DNA of 64,000 bases, taken from positions 1-64,000 of the forward strand of contig NZ_JACIYP010000007.1 of NCBI RefSeq assembly GCF_014359905.1, read 5' to 3'. The notes under the pieces were generated by a model. The model did not search any database. It worked only from the letters and a program-made list of their open reading frames with translations, and was not told where the DNA came from. Origin of the DNA: Hoeflea sp. (lineage in GTDB: Bacteria > Pseudomonadota > Alphaproteobacteria > Rhizobiales > Rhizobiaceae). A program made the position numbers and the translations under genes. Shown here one piece after another: positions 53,941 through 62,581 of the stretch. How positions within the stretch are numbered: position 1 is the first letter of the stretch; every line of letters begins with the position of its first letter.

Positions 53941-53998
53941 CCGCCAGGCAGACCACGCTCTCCGTACATCCGGGAATGAACGTGATCCTGCCTGGCGG
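53941..53998. repeat. Inverted repeat with an unusually long spacer
   Basis: CCGCCAGGCAG and CTGCCTGGCGG are perfect 11-bp arms separated by 36 bases, starting five bases after the second SoxT-like gene stops. It may be a terminator for both converging units or an operator pair. The rest of the 288-bp gap to urtE shows no gene. Confidence 0.6.
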
Positions 53999-54223
53999 CC
54001 CTGAACCCTGCACCCTTTGCGGGCGTCGTTATCGATCCCCTCTGGATCTGAGATACTCAATGCAGGAAGCGTGCCAGTTTGGGAAAGTCCGGTAAATCCG
54101 GATTTCAGTCGGATTTTTTCGCTAACCCAATGAGACAGATGCAAGTGCAATGGGCAAGAGCGGGACTGCATTCGCCCAATTCATGGGCAGGCAGAAGGAT
54201 TGCCGGGATTGCGGGCGTGGGCC

Positions 54224-54919
54224 TCACACGGAAACCGCTTCGCGCAATCTGTCCTTGGTCAGGCTCTCGCGATCGCCTGCCATCTTGACCTCGCCGCGCT
54301 CGATCACGCAGAACCGGTCGGCTAGGCCATAGGCGAACTCGAAATATTGCTCCACCAGCACGATCGCCATCTTGCCGTCATCGCGCAAGAGCGCGATGAC
54401 GCGGCCGATCTGCTGGATAATGTTGGGCTGGATGCCTTCGGTGGGCTCATCCAGCAACAGCAGTTTGGGCCTTGTGATCAGCGCCCGCGCTATCGAAAGC
54501 TGCTGCTGCTGGCCACCGGAGAGGTCGCCGCCGCGGCGGTTGCGCATGTCTTTGAGCACCGGGAACAGCTCGTAGATATGATCCGGGATCCGGTGCTCGC
54601 TGCGCGGCAGACAGGCAAAACCGGTCTCCAGATTCTCGGTCACCGTCAAGAGCGGGAAGATATCCCGGCCCTGCGGCACATAGCCGACCCCCCTGGCGGC
54701 CAGCTGGTGCGCCGGGATCCTGCCGATCGCCTGCCCGTCGAGATGATACGCGCCGCCCGAGCGGTGATGCACCCCGGAAATCGCCTTCAGCAGGCTGGTC
54801 TTGCCCACGCCGTTGGTGCCCATCACGCAGGTCACCTGCCCGACATCGGCTTTCAGCGAAATGCCCTTGAGGATCTGCGACTGGCCGTAATGCAGCGTCA
54901 GGTTTTGGATATCGAGCAT
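54224..54919 (-). CDS. urtE: Urea ABC transporter ATP-binding protein UrtE
   Basis: LivF-like ATPase of 231 residues. Walker A is GTNGVGKTS near 34, the signature DLSGGQQQQLSIARAL, Walker B LLLLDEPTEGIQPNIIQQIG; the GIQP sequence is typical of UrtE. It is the last gene of urtABCDE, three bases after urtD. Confidence 0.95.
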   Translation of the reverse strand: MLDIQNLTLHYGQSQILKGISLKADVGQVTCVMGTNGVGKTSLLKAISGVHHRSGGAYHLDGQAIGRIPAHQLAARGVGYVPQGRDIFPLLTVTENLETGFACLPRSEHRIPDHIYELFPVLKDMRNRRGGDLSGGQQQQLSIARALITRPKLLLLDEPTEGIQPNIIQQIGRVIALLRDDGKMAIVLVEQYFEFAYGLADRFCVIERGEVKMAGDRESLTKDRLREAVSV

Positions 54920-54922
54920 GGT

Positions 54923-55663
54923 CTAGCGCCCCAGATAGACATCAATGACCTCGGAATTGGCGGTGACATGGTCGAGCGACCCCTCCGCCAGAACCGAGCC
55001 TTCGTGCAGCACCGTCACCTTGCAGTCGAGCCGGCGGACGAATTCCATGTCGTGCTCGACCACCACCACGGCCCGGGTTTCCGCCGCCCGGCGCAACAGG
55101 TCGGTGGTGTGCTCGCGCTCGCCCAGCGTCATGCCGGCGGCCGGCTCGTCGACCAGAAGCAGCTTCGGCTCCTGCGCCAGCAGCATGCCGATTTCCAGCC
55201 ACTGCTTCTGGCCGTGCGAGAGTTCGCCCGCCATCCGCTCAAGCGCCTCCGACAGGCCGATTTCCTCGGCGAGCGCCAGCACGCGGCTCCCGTCTTCCGG
55301 TGTCGCCCGGTATCCCAGAACCGCAAACGGCAGCCGGTCGTTGCTCAAGGCCATCATCAGGTTGTCGCGCACGCTTTGCGCCTCGAACACTGTGGGGCGC
55401 TGGAACTTGCGCCCCACGCCGGCGCGCGCGATTTGGCTCTCTGACAATCTAAGCAGGTCAAACTGCGGCTCGCCGAACCGCACCCTGCCCTCGTCGGGCC
55501 TGGTCTTGCCGGTGACGATGTCCATGAAGGTGGTCTTGCCCGCCCCGTTGGGTCCGATGATCGCGCGCAACTCCTGTTCGCCGATTTCAAACGACAGATT
55601 GTTGATGGCCTTGAACCCGTCAAAGGACACCGAGATCGAGGTGACTTCGAGAAGTGCGCTCAC
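54923..55663 (-). CDS. urtD: Urea ABC transporter ATP-binding protein UrtD
   Basis: LivG-like ATPase of 246 residues. I start at GTG 55663 (SALLEVTSISVSFDGFKAINNL), which overlaps the urtC stop as GTGA; the track start is 99 bases too early. Walker A is GPNGAGKTTFMDIVTGKTRPDEGRV, the signature ELSHGQKQWLEIGMLL and Walker B LLLVDEPAAGMT, matching UrtD. Confidence 0.95.
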   Translation of the reverse strand: MSALLEVTSISVSFDGFKAINNLSFEIGEQELRAIIGPNGAGKTTFMDIVTGKTRPDEGRVRFGEPQFDLLRLSESQIARAGVGRKFQRPTVFEAQSVRDNLMMALSNDRLPFAVLGYRATPEDGSRVLALAEEIGLSEALERMAGELSHGQKQWLEIGMLLAQEPKLLLVDEPAAGMTLGEREHTTDLLRRAAETRAVVVVEHDMEFVRRLDCKVTVLHEGSVLAEGSLDHVTANSEVIDVYLGR

Positions 55664-56829
55664 GCTGCATCCTTTCTGACCAGCCGGTCGAACAGCCCGC
55701 CAATGCCCTTGGGCATGAACAACGTCACCAGCACGAAACCGAGCCCCAGCAGGACCTGCCACCAGTCGACCCAGTTAATGGTGTAGAAGCCCAGCGGAAT
55801 GCTCGGCGCCTGCCCGCCGGTGAACCAGGACGACAGCAGCGACACGGTCGCCGCCCCGATGACGGCCCCGTAGAGACGTCCCCGCCCGCCGATGGCCACC
55901 CAGACCGCCAGATAGATCGAGGCGATCGGCGCTATTTCCGCCGGGTTGATGATGCCTGCCTGCGGATAATACAGCGCCCCCGCGATCGCCGCGATCACGG
56001 CCGTCAGCGTGAACACCACCAGCTTGTAGGCTTCCACCGGGTAGCCCATGAAGCGGATGCGGGTCTCGTCGTCGCGGATGGCGCGGATGACATTGCCGAA
56101 CTTGCCCGAGACCACCCAGGCAGCAAGCAGATAGCCCAGCCCCAGCGCCAGAGCGGAGGCCAGGAAAAACCACACCGAGATCACCGATTGCGGCACGTCG
56201 GTCAGGCCCGGAATGTTCTGCAATCCCGACAGGCCGTTGTTGCCGCGCAACCCGCTGTCGTTCTGGAACAGGTAGAGCGACAGCGCCAGCGTCATCGCCT
56301 GGGTCAGGATCGACAGATACACCCCGGTCACGCGTGAGCGGAACGCCAGCCACCCGAACACCAGCGCCAGCAGACCCGGCACCAGCACCACCAGCACCAG
56401 TTGGGCAAACAGACTGTCGGCGAAATACCATACGACGGGGATTTCCGAGCCGCCGACCACGCCGAAGATCTGCGTGCCGATGCCTTCGCGGATCTCTTCG
56501 GCCGTCGGCGGCAATTCGGCGCCGGCAAGCGAGGCAATGACGATGTCCTTGGTGCGCTCATACATCAGCCACATGCCGATCATGTAGCCGCCGAGGCCGA
56601 AGAAGGCGAAATGGCCCAATGACAGGATTCCGCAATAGCCCCATACCAGATCCATGGCGATGGCGATCAGGCACAGGCAGAGCGTCTTGCCGAGGATCTT
56701 GACGAAGCTGGTCGAGACCAGCCCCAGGCCGAAGCCTTCCGACAGCACCGTGATGACGATGGTGAAGACCGCAAGCAGCGAGATGAAGACCAGCACCGAC
56801 GGCTGCCGCGCGAACAGGGAACGCTGCAT
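55660..56829 (-). CDS. urtC: Urea ABC transporter permease UrtC
   Basis: LivM-like permease of 389 residues with about ten membrane segments. It contains MDLVWGYCGILSLGHFAFFGLGGYMIGMWLMY near 60, GLSGLQNIPGL, and SRVTGVYLSILTQAMTLAL, typical of UrtC. It starts three bases after urtB and overlaps urtD by four. Confidence 0.96.
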   Translation of the reverse strand: MQRSLFARQPSVLVFISLLAVFTIVITVLSEGFGLGLVSTSFVKILGKTLCLCLIAIAMDLVWGYCGILSLGHFAFFGLGGYMIGMWLMYERTKDIVIASLAGAELPPTAEEIREGIGTQIFGVVGGSEIPVVWYFADSLFAQLVLVVLVPGLLALVFGWLAFRSRVTGVYLSILTQAMTLALSLYLFQNDSGLRGNNGLSGLQNIPGLTDVPQSVISVWFFLASALALGLGYLLAAWVVSGKFGNVIRAIRDDETRIRFMGYPVEAYKLVVFTLTAVIAAIAGALYYPQAGIINPAEIAPIASIYLAVWVAIGGRGRLYGAVIGAATVSLLSSWFTGGQAPSIPLGFYTINWVDWWQVLLGLGFVLVTLFMPKGIGGLFDRLVRKDAA

Positions 56830-56832
56830 GGT

Positions 56833-58782
56833 CTAGTCCCCCGCCGCTCGGCCCTTGAGCGCGATGATGCCCTTGGGTCTGAACTGAATGAAAATGATGA
56901 TGAAGATGATCATGTAGGTCTGCGCCGCCAAGGTGTTGGACGGGTTGAAGAACTCGATCAGCTTCTGCAGTGAGCCGATCATGCCGGCGCCGGCGAGGGT
57001 GCCCCAGATATTGCCGACGCCGCCCACCACCACCGTCATGAAGCTTTGCACGATGTAGCCCGAGCCGAGCTCGGAGGTGACCTTGGCGAACAGGCCGATG
57101 GCGACGCCTGCGATGCCGGCGATGCCGGAGCCCAGCCCGAAGGTCATCATGTTGATACGGTCCGGATTGATCCCCATCGACGAGGCCATGCGCGGATTCT
57201 GCGTCACCGCCCGGATCTCGAGCCCGAGCCGGGTCCGCTTGAGGATGAACAGCAGCAGCCCCATGAACACGACCGCGAGCACGAAGATGGCGATCCGGAT
57301 ATAGCTGACCGACACCACGTCATTGAGCGCCCAGGCGCCATCCAGCCAGGATGGCGAGGTCAGCGGGCGCGCCTGGGTGCCGAAGATGTTCTTGGCGATC
57401 TGCTGCAGCGCAATGGAAATGCCGAACGTGGCGAGCAGCGTTTCGAGCGGCCGGTGCGCCAGATGCCGGATCACCAGCCGCTCCAGCGCCACGCCCGCCA
57501 TGAATGCCACAGCGAAGGCGAGCGGCAACGCCACCAGGATGGAGGCGGTGTAGTTCGGAATGATCTGCTGGACCACATAGCCGGTATAGGCGCCGATCAT
57601 GATGAATTCTCCATGCGCCATGTTGATCACCCCCATCACACCGAAGGTGATGGCAAGACCGATGGCGGCCAGAAAGTAGATCGACGCCAGCGACAGCCCG
57701 TCGAGCGCGAGCGAGAGGAACCGGTAGAACCCGACAGTCCTGCTGATATCGGAGAGTGTCTCCCTGGCCGCCGTGGTCAGAGCCGCATCGGACTCAGCAT
57801 AGACCTCGGCGAGGACATGGCTTGAAACGGCCTCTTGCTGCTCGTCCTGGGTTACAAGCGGCGGGACTGCGCCGGAGGCGGCGAGCGCCAGATAGGCCCG
57901 GTCGCGCGCCTCCTGGGTCACCAGCTCGGCAACGGGAATGCCCGCGACCGCGCCGTCCTGGATATTGGCGATCAACGCGCGCTTGCGCGCGTCAGGCAGC
58001 ACGATCGGCTGCGCCTTGCCCGCGTCGACCAGCAATTGGTAGGCTGTATCCGTGTCGATGTCGCTGCCCGGCGTCAGGATCCTGGCAACATTGACGCCTT
58101 CCGGCGTCGCATCGAACACCTTCACGCTGGACGCCAGCAACGGGTTGAGCGCCGCCCGCGCATCCACGCCGGAATCGCCGGCAAAGCTTCTGATCGCAGC
58201 GACGCGATTGGCGGAATCGCTGCCGAACTTGATCGTCAACAGCCGCTGGAGCCGCATCTTGCGGGCCTTGATGGCCGGATCCGTTTCCTCTTCGATCGCA
58301 TCCCTGAGGATGGCCAGGTGCGATTCATTGGCGGAACGCTCAAGCGCGGTCAGCGCCTGCAACCGGCGCTCCGGGTCCGGGTCGGACAGTTGGAACTGGA
58401 CCAGTTTGGCGGCGATCAAGCCGCGCACGCCACTGTTGGGATTGAGATTGGAGAGATCCGCCTGCTCCGCCAGCCCGGCTTCCGCGCCGGTATCGACATC
58501 GATCAGCATCAGCTTGCCGCCATCGGCCTTCTCGACAAAGAAGAAGCGTCCGTCTGACTTGCGCTGCCAGACCCCTTTCTCCCGCCATTTCTCCAGGAAC
58601 ACCGGAACATTGGGCAATTCACTCGTCGCCAGGTCCTCAAGCACGGGACCGATTGTCATGCGCGATGGTCGTTCGATCATGGCGCGCTTGCTTTCAAGCA
58701 GCGCGTTGAGACCGCCCTCCTGCGCTGTCGCCGGCAGAAGCCAGCTCAGCGCGGCAATCAGGATATAGGCAATGCGGAGCAT
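56833..58782 (-). CDS. urtB: Urea ABC transporter permease UrtB with long N-terminal domain
   Basis: LivH-like permease of 649 residues. The permease core begins near residue 355 (FYRFLSLALDGLSLASIYFLAAIGLAITFGVMGVINMAHGEFIMIGAYTGY) and is of normal size. Before it come a signal peptide (MLRIAYILIAALSWLLPATA) and about 330 residues of periplasmic, helix-rich sequence with HEAT-like repeats (RRLQALTALERSANESHLAILRDAIEEE). Such an extension is usual in proteobacterial UrtB, though this one is long. It follows urtA after a strong hairpin. Confidence 0.95.
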   Translation of the reverse strand: MLRIAYILIAALSWLLPATAQEGGLNALLESKRAMIERPSRMTIGPVLEDLATSELPNVPVFLEKWREKGVWQRKSDGRFFFVEKADGGKLMLIDVDTGAEAGLAEQADLSNLNPNSGVRGLIAAKLVQFQLSDPDPERRLQALTALERSANESHLAILRDAIEEETDPAIKARKMRLQRLLTIKFGSDSANRVAAIRSFAGDSGVDARAALNPLLASSVKVFDATPEGVNVARILTPGSDIDTDTAYQLLVDAGKAQPIVLPDARKRALIANIQDGAVAGIPVAELVTQEARDRAYLALAASGAVPPLVTQDEQQEAVSSHVLAEVYAESDAALTTAARETLSDISRTVGFYRFLSLALDGLSLASIYFLAAIGLAITFGVMGVINMAHGEFIMIGAYTGYVVQQIIPNYTASILVALPLAFAVAFMAGVALERLVIRHLAHRPLETLLATFGISIALQQIAKNIFGTQARPLTSPSWLDGAWALNDVVSVSYIRIAIFVLAVVFMGLLLFILKRTRLGLEIRAVTQNPRMASSMGINPDRINMMTFGLGSGIAGIAGVAIGLFAKVTSELGSGYIVQSFMTVVVGGVGNIWGTLAGAGMIGSLQKLIEFFNPSNTLAAQTYMIIFIIIFIQFRPKGIIALKGRAAGD

Positions 58783-58807
58783 GGAAGACCGGAAGGGTTG
58801 GGAAGGC

Positions 58808-58831
58808 GGAAAAGGGGGCCGCCGGCCCCCT
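58808..58831 (-). terminator. Attenuator/terminator hairpin between urtA and urtB
   Basis: On the minus strand AGGGGGCC-GGC-GGCCCCCT forms an 8-bp GC stem followed by TTTTCC, 15 bp after the urtA stop. It likely ends most transcripts after urtA, so that the binding protein is made in excess. Confidence 0.7.
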
Positions 58832-58845
58832 CCCGTTCCAGGGGA

Positions 58846-60138
58846 TCAATAGTTGGAATTGAGCTGCACGCAGGTCTTGGTCTCGGTGTTGTACATGCCG
58901 CACTCGAGTTCCTTCCAATTCGATTCCAGCACGGCCGATTCCGGCAGGAAGTCGGTCCAGGCGTCGCCGGGAACCGGCTCGGTCTGGCTGACGATGCTGA
59001 ACTGTCCATCCGCCTGGATTTCGCCGATCAGAACCGGCTTGGTCAGGTGGTGGTTGGGCAGCATTTCGGCTTCCGAGCCGGTCAGGTTCGGAAACTTCTG
59101 GCCGTACATGGCGGTGCGGACGGCATCGACGTCGGTGGTGCCGGCGGCTTCGACAGCGTTCACCCACATGTTGAAGCCGATGTAATGGGCTTCCATCGGG
59201 TCGTTGGTGACCCGCTCTTCACCGGCAAAAGCCTTCCATTCCTTGATGAATTCGGCATTGGCCGGCGCATCGGCGGACTGGAAGTAGTTCCAGGCGGCGA
59301 GATGGCCGACGAGGTTGGTGGTGTCGAGGCCGGAGAGTTCTTCCTCGCCCACCGAGAAGGCCACGACAGGAATGTCGTCAGCCGAGATGCCGGCCGCGGC
59401 GAGTTCCTTGTAGAAGCCGATATTGGCGTCGCCATTGATGGTCGAAATCACGCCCACCTTCTTGCCGTCGGCGCCAAGGGCGACCACGTCACCGACGATC
59501 TTGGACCAGTCGGAATGGCCGAACGGGGTGTAGTTGACGAAGATGTCCTCTGCCGCGATGCCCTTGTCCTTGAGATACTGCTCGAGGATCTTGTTGGTCG
59601 TGCGCGGATAGACATAGTCGGTGCCCAGCAGCGCGAATTTCTCGACCCCAAGCTCTTCAAGGAAGTAGTCGGTCGCCGGAATGGCCTGCTGGTTCGGGGC
59701 AGCCCCCGTGTAGAAGACGTTCTTGGAGGATTCCTCGCCCTCGTACTGAACGGGATAGAACAGAAGCCCGTTGAGTTCCTCGATCACCGGCAGAACCGAC
59801 TTGCGGCTCACCGAGGTCCAGCAGCCGAACATGACATCGACGTTCTGGACGGTCATGAGTTCGCGGGCCTTTTCGGCAAACAGCGGCCAGTCGGATGCCG
59901 GATCGACAACAACAGCCTCGAGCTTCTTGCCCAGCAGGCCGCCCTTGGCGTTCTGCTGCGCGATCAGCATCTCCATGGTTTCCTTGAGTGTCGTTTCCGA
60001 GATGGCCATCGTTCCCGATAGCGAGTGCAGGACACCAACCTTGATTGTCTCCTCCTGCGCATATGCCGAGTGGGCCAATACGGTCGATGTAACCAGTGCC
60101 GCCGCCCCTGCGATCTTCAATTGAGTGGTAAATTTCAT
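58846..60138 (-). CDS. urtA: Urea-binding periplasmic protein
   Basis: Type I substrate-binding protein of 430 residues with a Sec signal (MKFTTQLKIAGAAALVTSTVLAHSAYA). The body has IKVGVLHSLSGTMAISETTLKETMEMLIAQQNAKGGLLGK, VDVMFGCWTSVSRKSVLPVIEELNGLLFYPVQYEGEESS and FYTGAAPNQQAIPATDYFLEE, typical of UrtA. I start at ATG 60138; the track start adds 13 residues. A sigma-54-type promoter lies 40 bp upstream. Confidence 0.97.
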   Translation of the reverse strand: MKFTTQLKIAGAAALVTSTVLAHSAYAQEETIKVGVLHSLSGTMAISETTLKETMEMLIAQQNAKGGLLGKKLEAVVVDPASDWPLFAEKARELMTVQNVDVMFGCWTSVSRKSVLPVIEELNGLLFYPVQYEGEESSKNVFYTGAAPNQQAIPATDYFLEELGVEKFALLGTDYVYPRTTNKILEQYLKDKGIAAEDIFVNYTPFGHSDWSKIVGDVVALGADGKKVGVISTINGDANIGFYKELAAAGISADDIPVVAFSVGEEELSGLDTTNLVGHLAAWNYFQSADAPANAEFIKEWKAFAGEERVTNDPMEAHYIGFNMWVNAVEAAGTTDVDAVRTAMYGQKFPNLTGSEAEMLPNHHLTKPVLIGEIQADGQFSIVSQTEPVPGDAWTDFLPESAVLESNWKELECGMYNTETKTCVQLNSNY

Positions 60139-60498
60139 GTCAGCCTCCGTGCTGTTCGTGTCCACGGAACTTTTCAATGCAAGCGCCTTGCCAGTTGCGT
60201 TGCTGCTGGCTTTTCACGGTTTATTAAGGTTTCGCAACAGACGCCGGCAAAACATGTCTCAAAAACGCGTCAAATAATGCCCATATTTAGTGCACTGCCA
60301 TTTTTATGTGCATTAGATAGCCGGGCACATGGGGCCAGGAAGCGGGCCCAATTGTCACGCGCAGCTCGCAAGGTCACCCGAAAGTGCCTTATCCCCAGGG
60401 CGGGCTTGCGTGGAAGCTTTATTTCGCTTCTTATGCTCTCAGGATGAGGTCATCTCGGGTTTCATCCCCACTTGGCAACAAGGAGCTCCGTCGTCCCC
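60139..60498. other. Intergenic control region upstream of urtA, 360 bp
   Basis: No supported gene. It contains the sigma-54-type promoter for urtA and, about 100-120 bp upstream of it, the inverted repeat TGCAC-N12-GTGCA at 60291-60312. That resembles NtrC half-sites, but its spacer is longer than the usual 7 bases. The segment is AT-rich near 60220-60310. The promoter of the divergent peptidase gene must also lie here. Confidence 0.5.
60178..60193 (-). promoter_or_regulatory. Sigma-54 (RpoN) promoter of urtABCDE
   Basis: On the minus strand TGGCAA-GGCGC-TTGCA matches the -24/-12 consensus TGGCAC-N5-TTGCA with one mismatch and exact spacing. Transcription would begin about 25-30 bp before the urtA ATG. 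This fits nitrogen control by NtrC. Confidence 0.75.
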
Positions 60499-61068
60499 AT
60501 GAGCGTACCTCTGTTCTTGCTGGCCGTTCTGGCGGCCATGTTCTCCTTTCTCGCGCCAGCCTTCGCCTCGACCTGGCTGAAGACCGGCAAGGAAACGACG
60601 CGGCCCTATGGTCATGTCGAGTACTGCTCCCGCAAACCCTCCGACTGCCGCAGCCGGTCCACCCGGTCGCAGCTTCCGCCCGCGCGGCTCGATGTTCTGC
60701 GCGGCGTCAATGTCTCGGTGAACCGGGCGATCAAGCCGGTGTCGGACCAGGTAGCCTTCGGACGCAAGGAATACTGGACATCGAAGGCCCGAGCCGGCGA
60801 CTGCGAAGACTTTGCACTGGCCAAGCGCGCCAGACTGCTGAGCAAGGGCTTCAAGCCGTCGCAGCTGCTGTTGACCATGGGGCACAATGGCACTGAACCG
60901 CACGCGGTGCTGGTGGTAAGAACCCGTGACGGCGACTATGTGCTCGACAACCTCGATGACGAGGTCACACCCGTGCAATCGGCGCGCGTGAACTTTCTCA
61001 AGATCCAGTCCCCGGACCACGGCGGCCAATGGCTGCGCATCACCGGCAAGACCGGCCGGGCGCCCTGA
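60499..61068 (+). CDS. Transglutaminase-like cysteine peptidase (BTLCP family)
   Basis: Secreted protein of about 189 residues with a signal peptide (MSVPLFLLAVLAAMFSFLAPAFA). The catalytic triad is visible: Cys in SKARAGDCEDFALAKRARLL, His in EPHAVLVVRT, Asp in DYVLDNLDDEV. Members are predicted periplasmic peptidases often linked to biofilm or adhesin control (LapG-like), but no adhesin or c-di-GMP gene is nearby. The ATG at 60499 follows an AAGGAG at somewhat long spacing (13 bases). Confidence 0.85.
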   Translation: MSVPLFLLAVLAAMFSFLAPAFASTWLKTGKETTRPYGHVEYCSRKPSDCRSRSTRSQLPPARLDVLRGVNVSVNRAIKPVSDQVAFGRKEYWTSKARAGDCEDFALAKRARLLSKGFKPSQLLLTMGHNGTEPHAVLVVRTRDGDYVLDNLDDEVTPVQSARVNFLKIQSPDHGGQWLRITGKTGRAP

Positions 61069-61297
61069 ACGCCACTTCCGTTTTTCCCCTCGCGCCCCGC
61101 AGCATGATTGCGTAAATCGGAATCGATTGAAGGCGAGCATGTGCAGCCGTTTTCAGTGCGGCAGCGTCCTTCGCGGGTTCGATTGAACGCCCGCCGCTGG
61201 AGCCGGGTCAAATTGGCTTTAGTCCCTGCGAATGCCTGTGCTATGGCTCATTGCTTCGCTCGCCTGAACGGCAGTCGAACCGCCGGAGGAGCCGCCG

Positions 61298-62581
61298 ATC
61301 GCCGCCTATCGTTTCATCCACACCGCCGATATTCATCTCGATTCACCGTTGCGCTCGCTGGCGTTGCGCAACCCCGAGCTTGCCGACCTGATCGGCTCGG
61401 CCACACGACAGGCGTTCAGCTCCATCATTGATCTGTGCCTTGACGAGCGCGTCGATGCGCTGCTGGTTGCCGGCGATCTCTATGACGGCGACCAGACCTC
61501 GATGAAGACCGCCCGGTTTCTGGCGGGCGAACTGGGACGCCTGTCAAAGGCCGGCATCCGCACCTTCCTCATTCGCGGCAACCACGACGCGCTTTCCCGG
61601 ATTTCGAAGGAACTGGTGCTGCCGGATCTGGTCAAGCTGTTCGGCGGACGGCCCGAGCATGTGCTGATCGACCGCGGCCCGGGCGAAAAGCCGGTCGCCA
61701 TTCACGGCCTGAGTTTCTCCCAGGCGACCGCGCCCGAAAGCCTGCTGCCGAAATACAGGCCTGCCATCCCCGACACGATCAACATCGGCATGATGCACAC
61801 GAGCCTCGGCGGGGCCGAAGGCCATGACGTCTATGCGCCGTGCAGCCCCGCCGATCTCATCGCCACCGGTTTTAACTATTGGGCGCTGGGCCACATCCAC
61901 AAGCGTTCGGTCATTGAAAATGGTGGCACCATCGTCATGCCCGGCATGCCGCAGGGCCGCGACATCAACGAGGACGGACCCAAATCCGTGACCCTCGTCT
62001 CGATTGCCGACGACGGGACCGTGAGCATCGAGGAGCGACCGACCTCGCGCGCTGAATTCACCCGCGTCAGCGTCAACGCCGAGGGCATTACCGAGTGGAG
62101 CGGTCTCGCGGAGGCCATAAGTGCCGCACTGAGACAGGCGCGCGACACATCCGTGTCGCCCGAGCTTGTGGTGCGCCTGACTTTGTCCGGCGCCACGCCG
62201 CTCGCCTGGCGGATGCGCCGCGATTCTGATTTGCTGATGACGGAAGCCGAGGAACGCGCCGCGCAAGCCGGCGCCACATGGATTGAAAAGCTCGACATCG
62301 GCTGCACGCCGCCCAATACCCATGGCGGTCCCTCGACCGACCCGTTGCATGAACTCCGGGCGTTGATCGGCGCCGCCATTCTCGGTTCGGACGGCTATGA
62401 AACCGCGCTCGAAAGCATCGCTGCGAATCTCCAGACACAGCTTCCCGCAGATTTGCGCGATCTCTTCGGCACGGACGAGGCCGACACACGCGCCGCGCTC
62501 TCACGTATCGCACGCGAGGGGGCAGACGATGTGCTCGCCCGGCTCCAGACCGGTTCGGCATCGACGAGCGAGTCTGCCTGA
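61298..62581 (+). CDS. SbcD-like/YhaO DNA repair metallophosphoesterase with apparent ATC start
   Basis: Mre11-family nuclease subunit of about 427 residues. Metal-binding blocks are FIHTADIHLDSPL at the N-terminus, VAGDLYDGDQTS, IRGNHDALSR, MHTS and LGHIHKRS. The track begins at TTG 61349, which would delete the essential DIH motif. In frame upstream, back to the TGA at 61265, there is no ATG, GTG, TTG or CTG; homology and a GGAGGA seven bases upstream point to the ATC at 61298 (IAAYRFIHTADIH). This is either a rare non-canonical start or an ATG-to-ATC change or error. It overlaps the ATPase gene by one base. Confidence 0.88.
   Translation: MAAYRFIHTADIHLDSPLRSLALRNPELADLIGSATRQAFSSIIDLCLDERVDALLVAGDLYDGDQTSMKTARFLAGELGRLSKAGIRTFLIRGNHDALSRISKELVLPDLVKLFGGRPEHVLIDRGPGEKPVAIHGLSFSQATAPESLLPKYRPAIPDTINIGMMHTSLGGAEGHDVYAPCSPADLIATGFNYWALGHIHKRSVIENGGTIVMPGMPQGRDINEDGPKSVTLVSIADDGTVSIEERPTSRAEFTRVSVNAEGITEWSGLAEAISAALRQARDTSVSPELVVRLTLSGATPLAWRMRRDSDLLMTEAEERAAQAGATWIEKLDIGCTPPNTHGGPSTDPLHELRALIGAAILGSDGYETALESIAANLQTQLPADLRDLFGTDEADTRAALSRIAREGADDVLARLQTGSASTSESA

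Noticed and set aside
61160-61200. GGTTCGATT segment as a tRNA T-arm
   Set aside because: No matching acceptor stem, D-arm or anticodon arm could be drawn around it.
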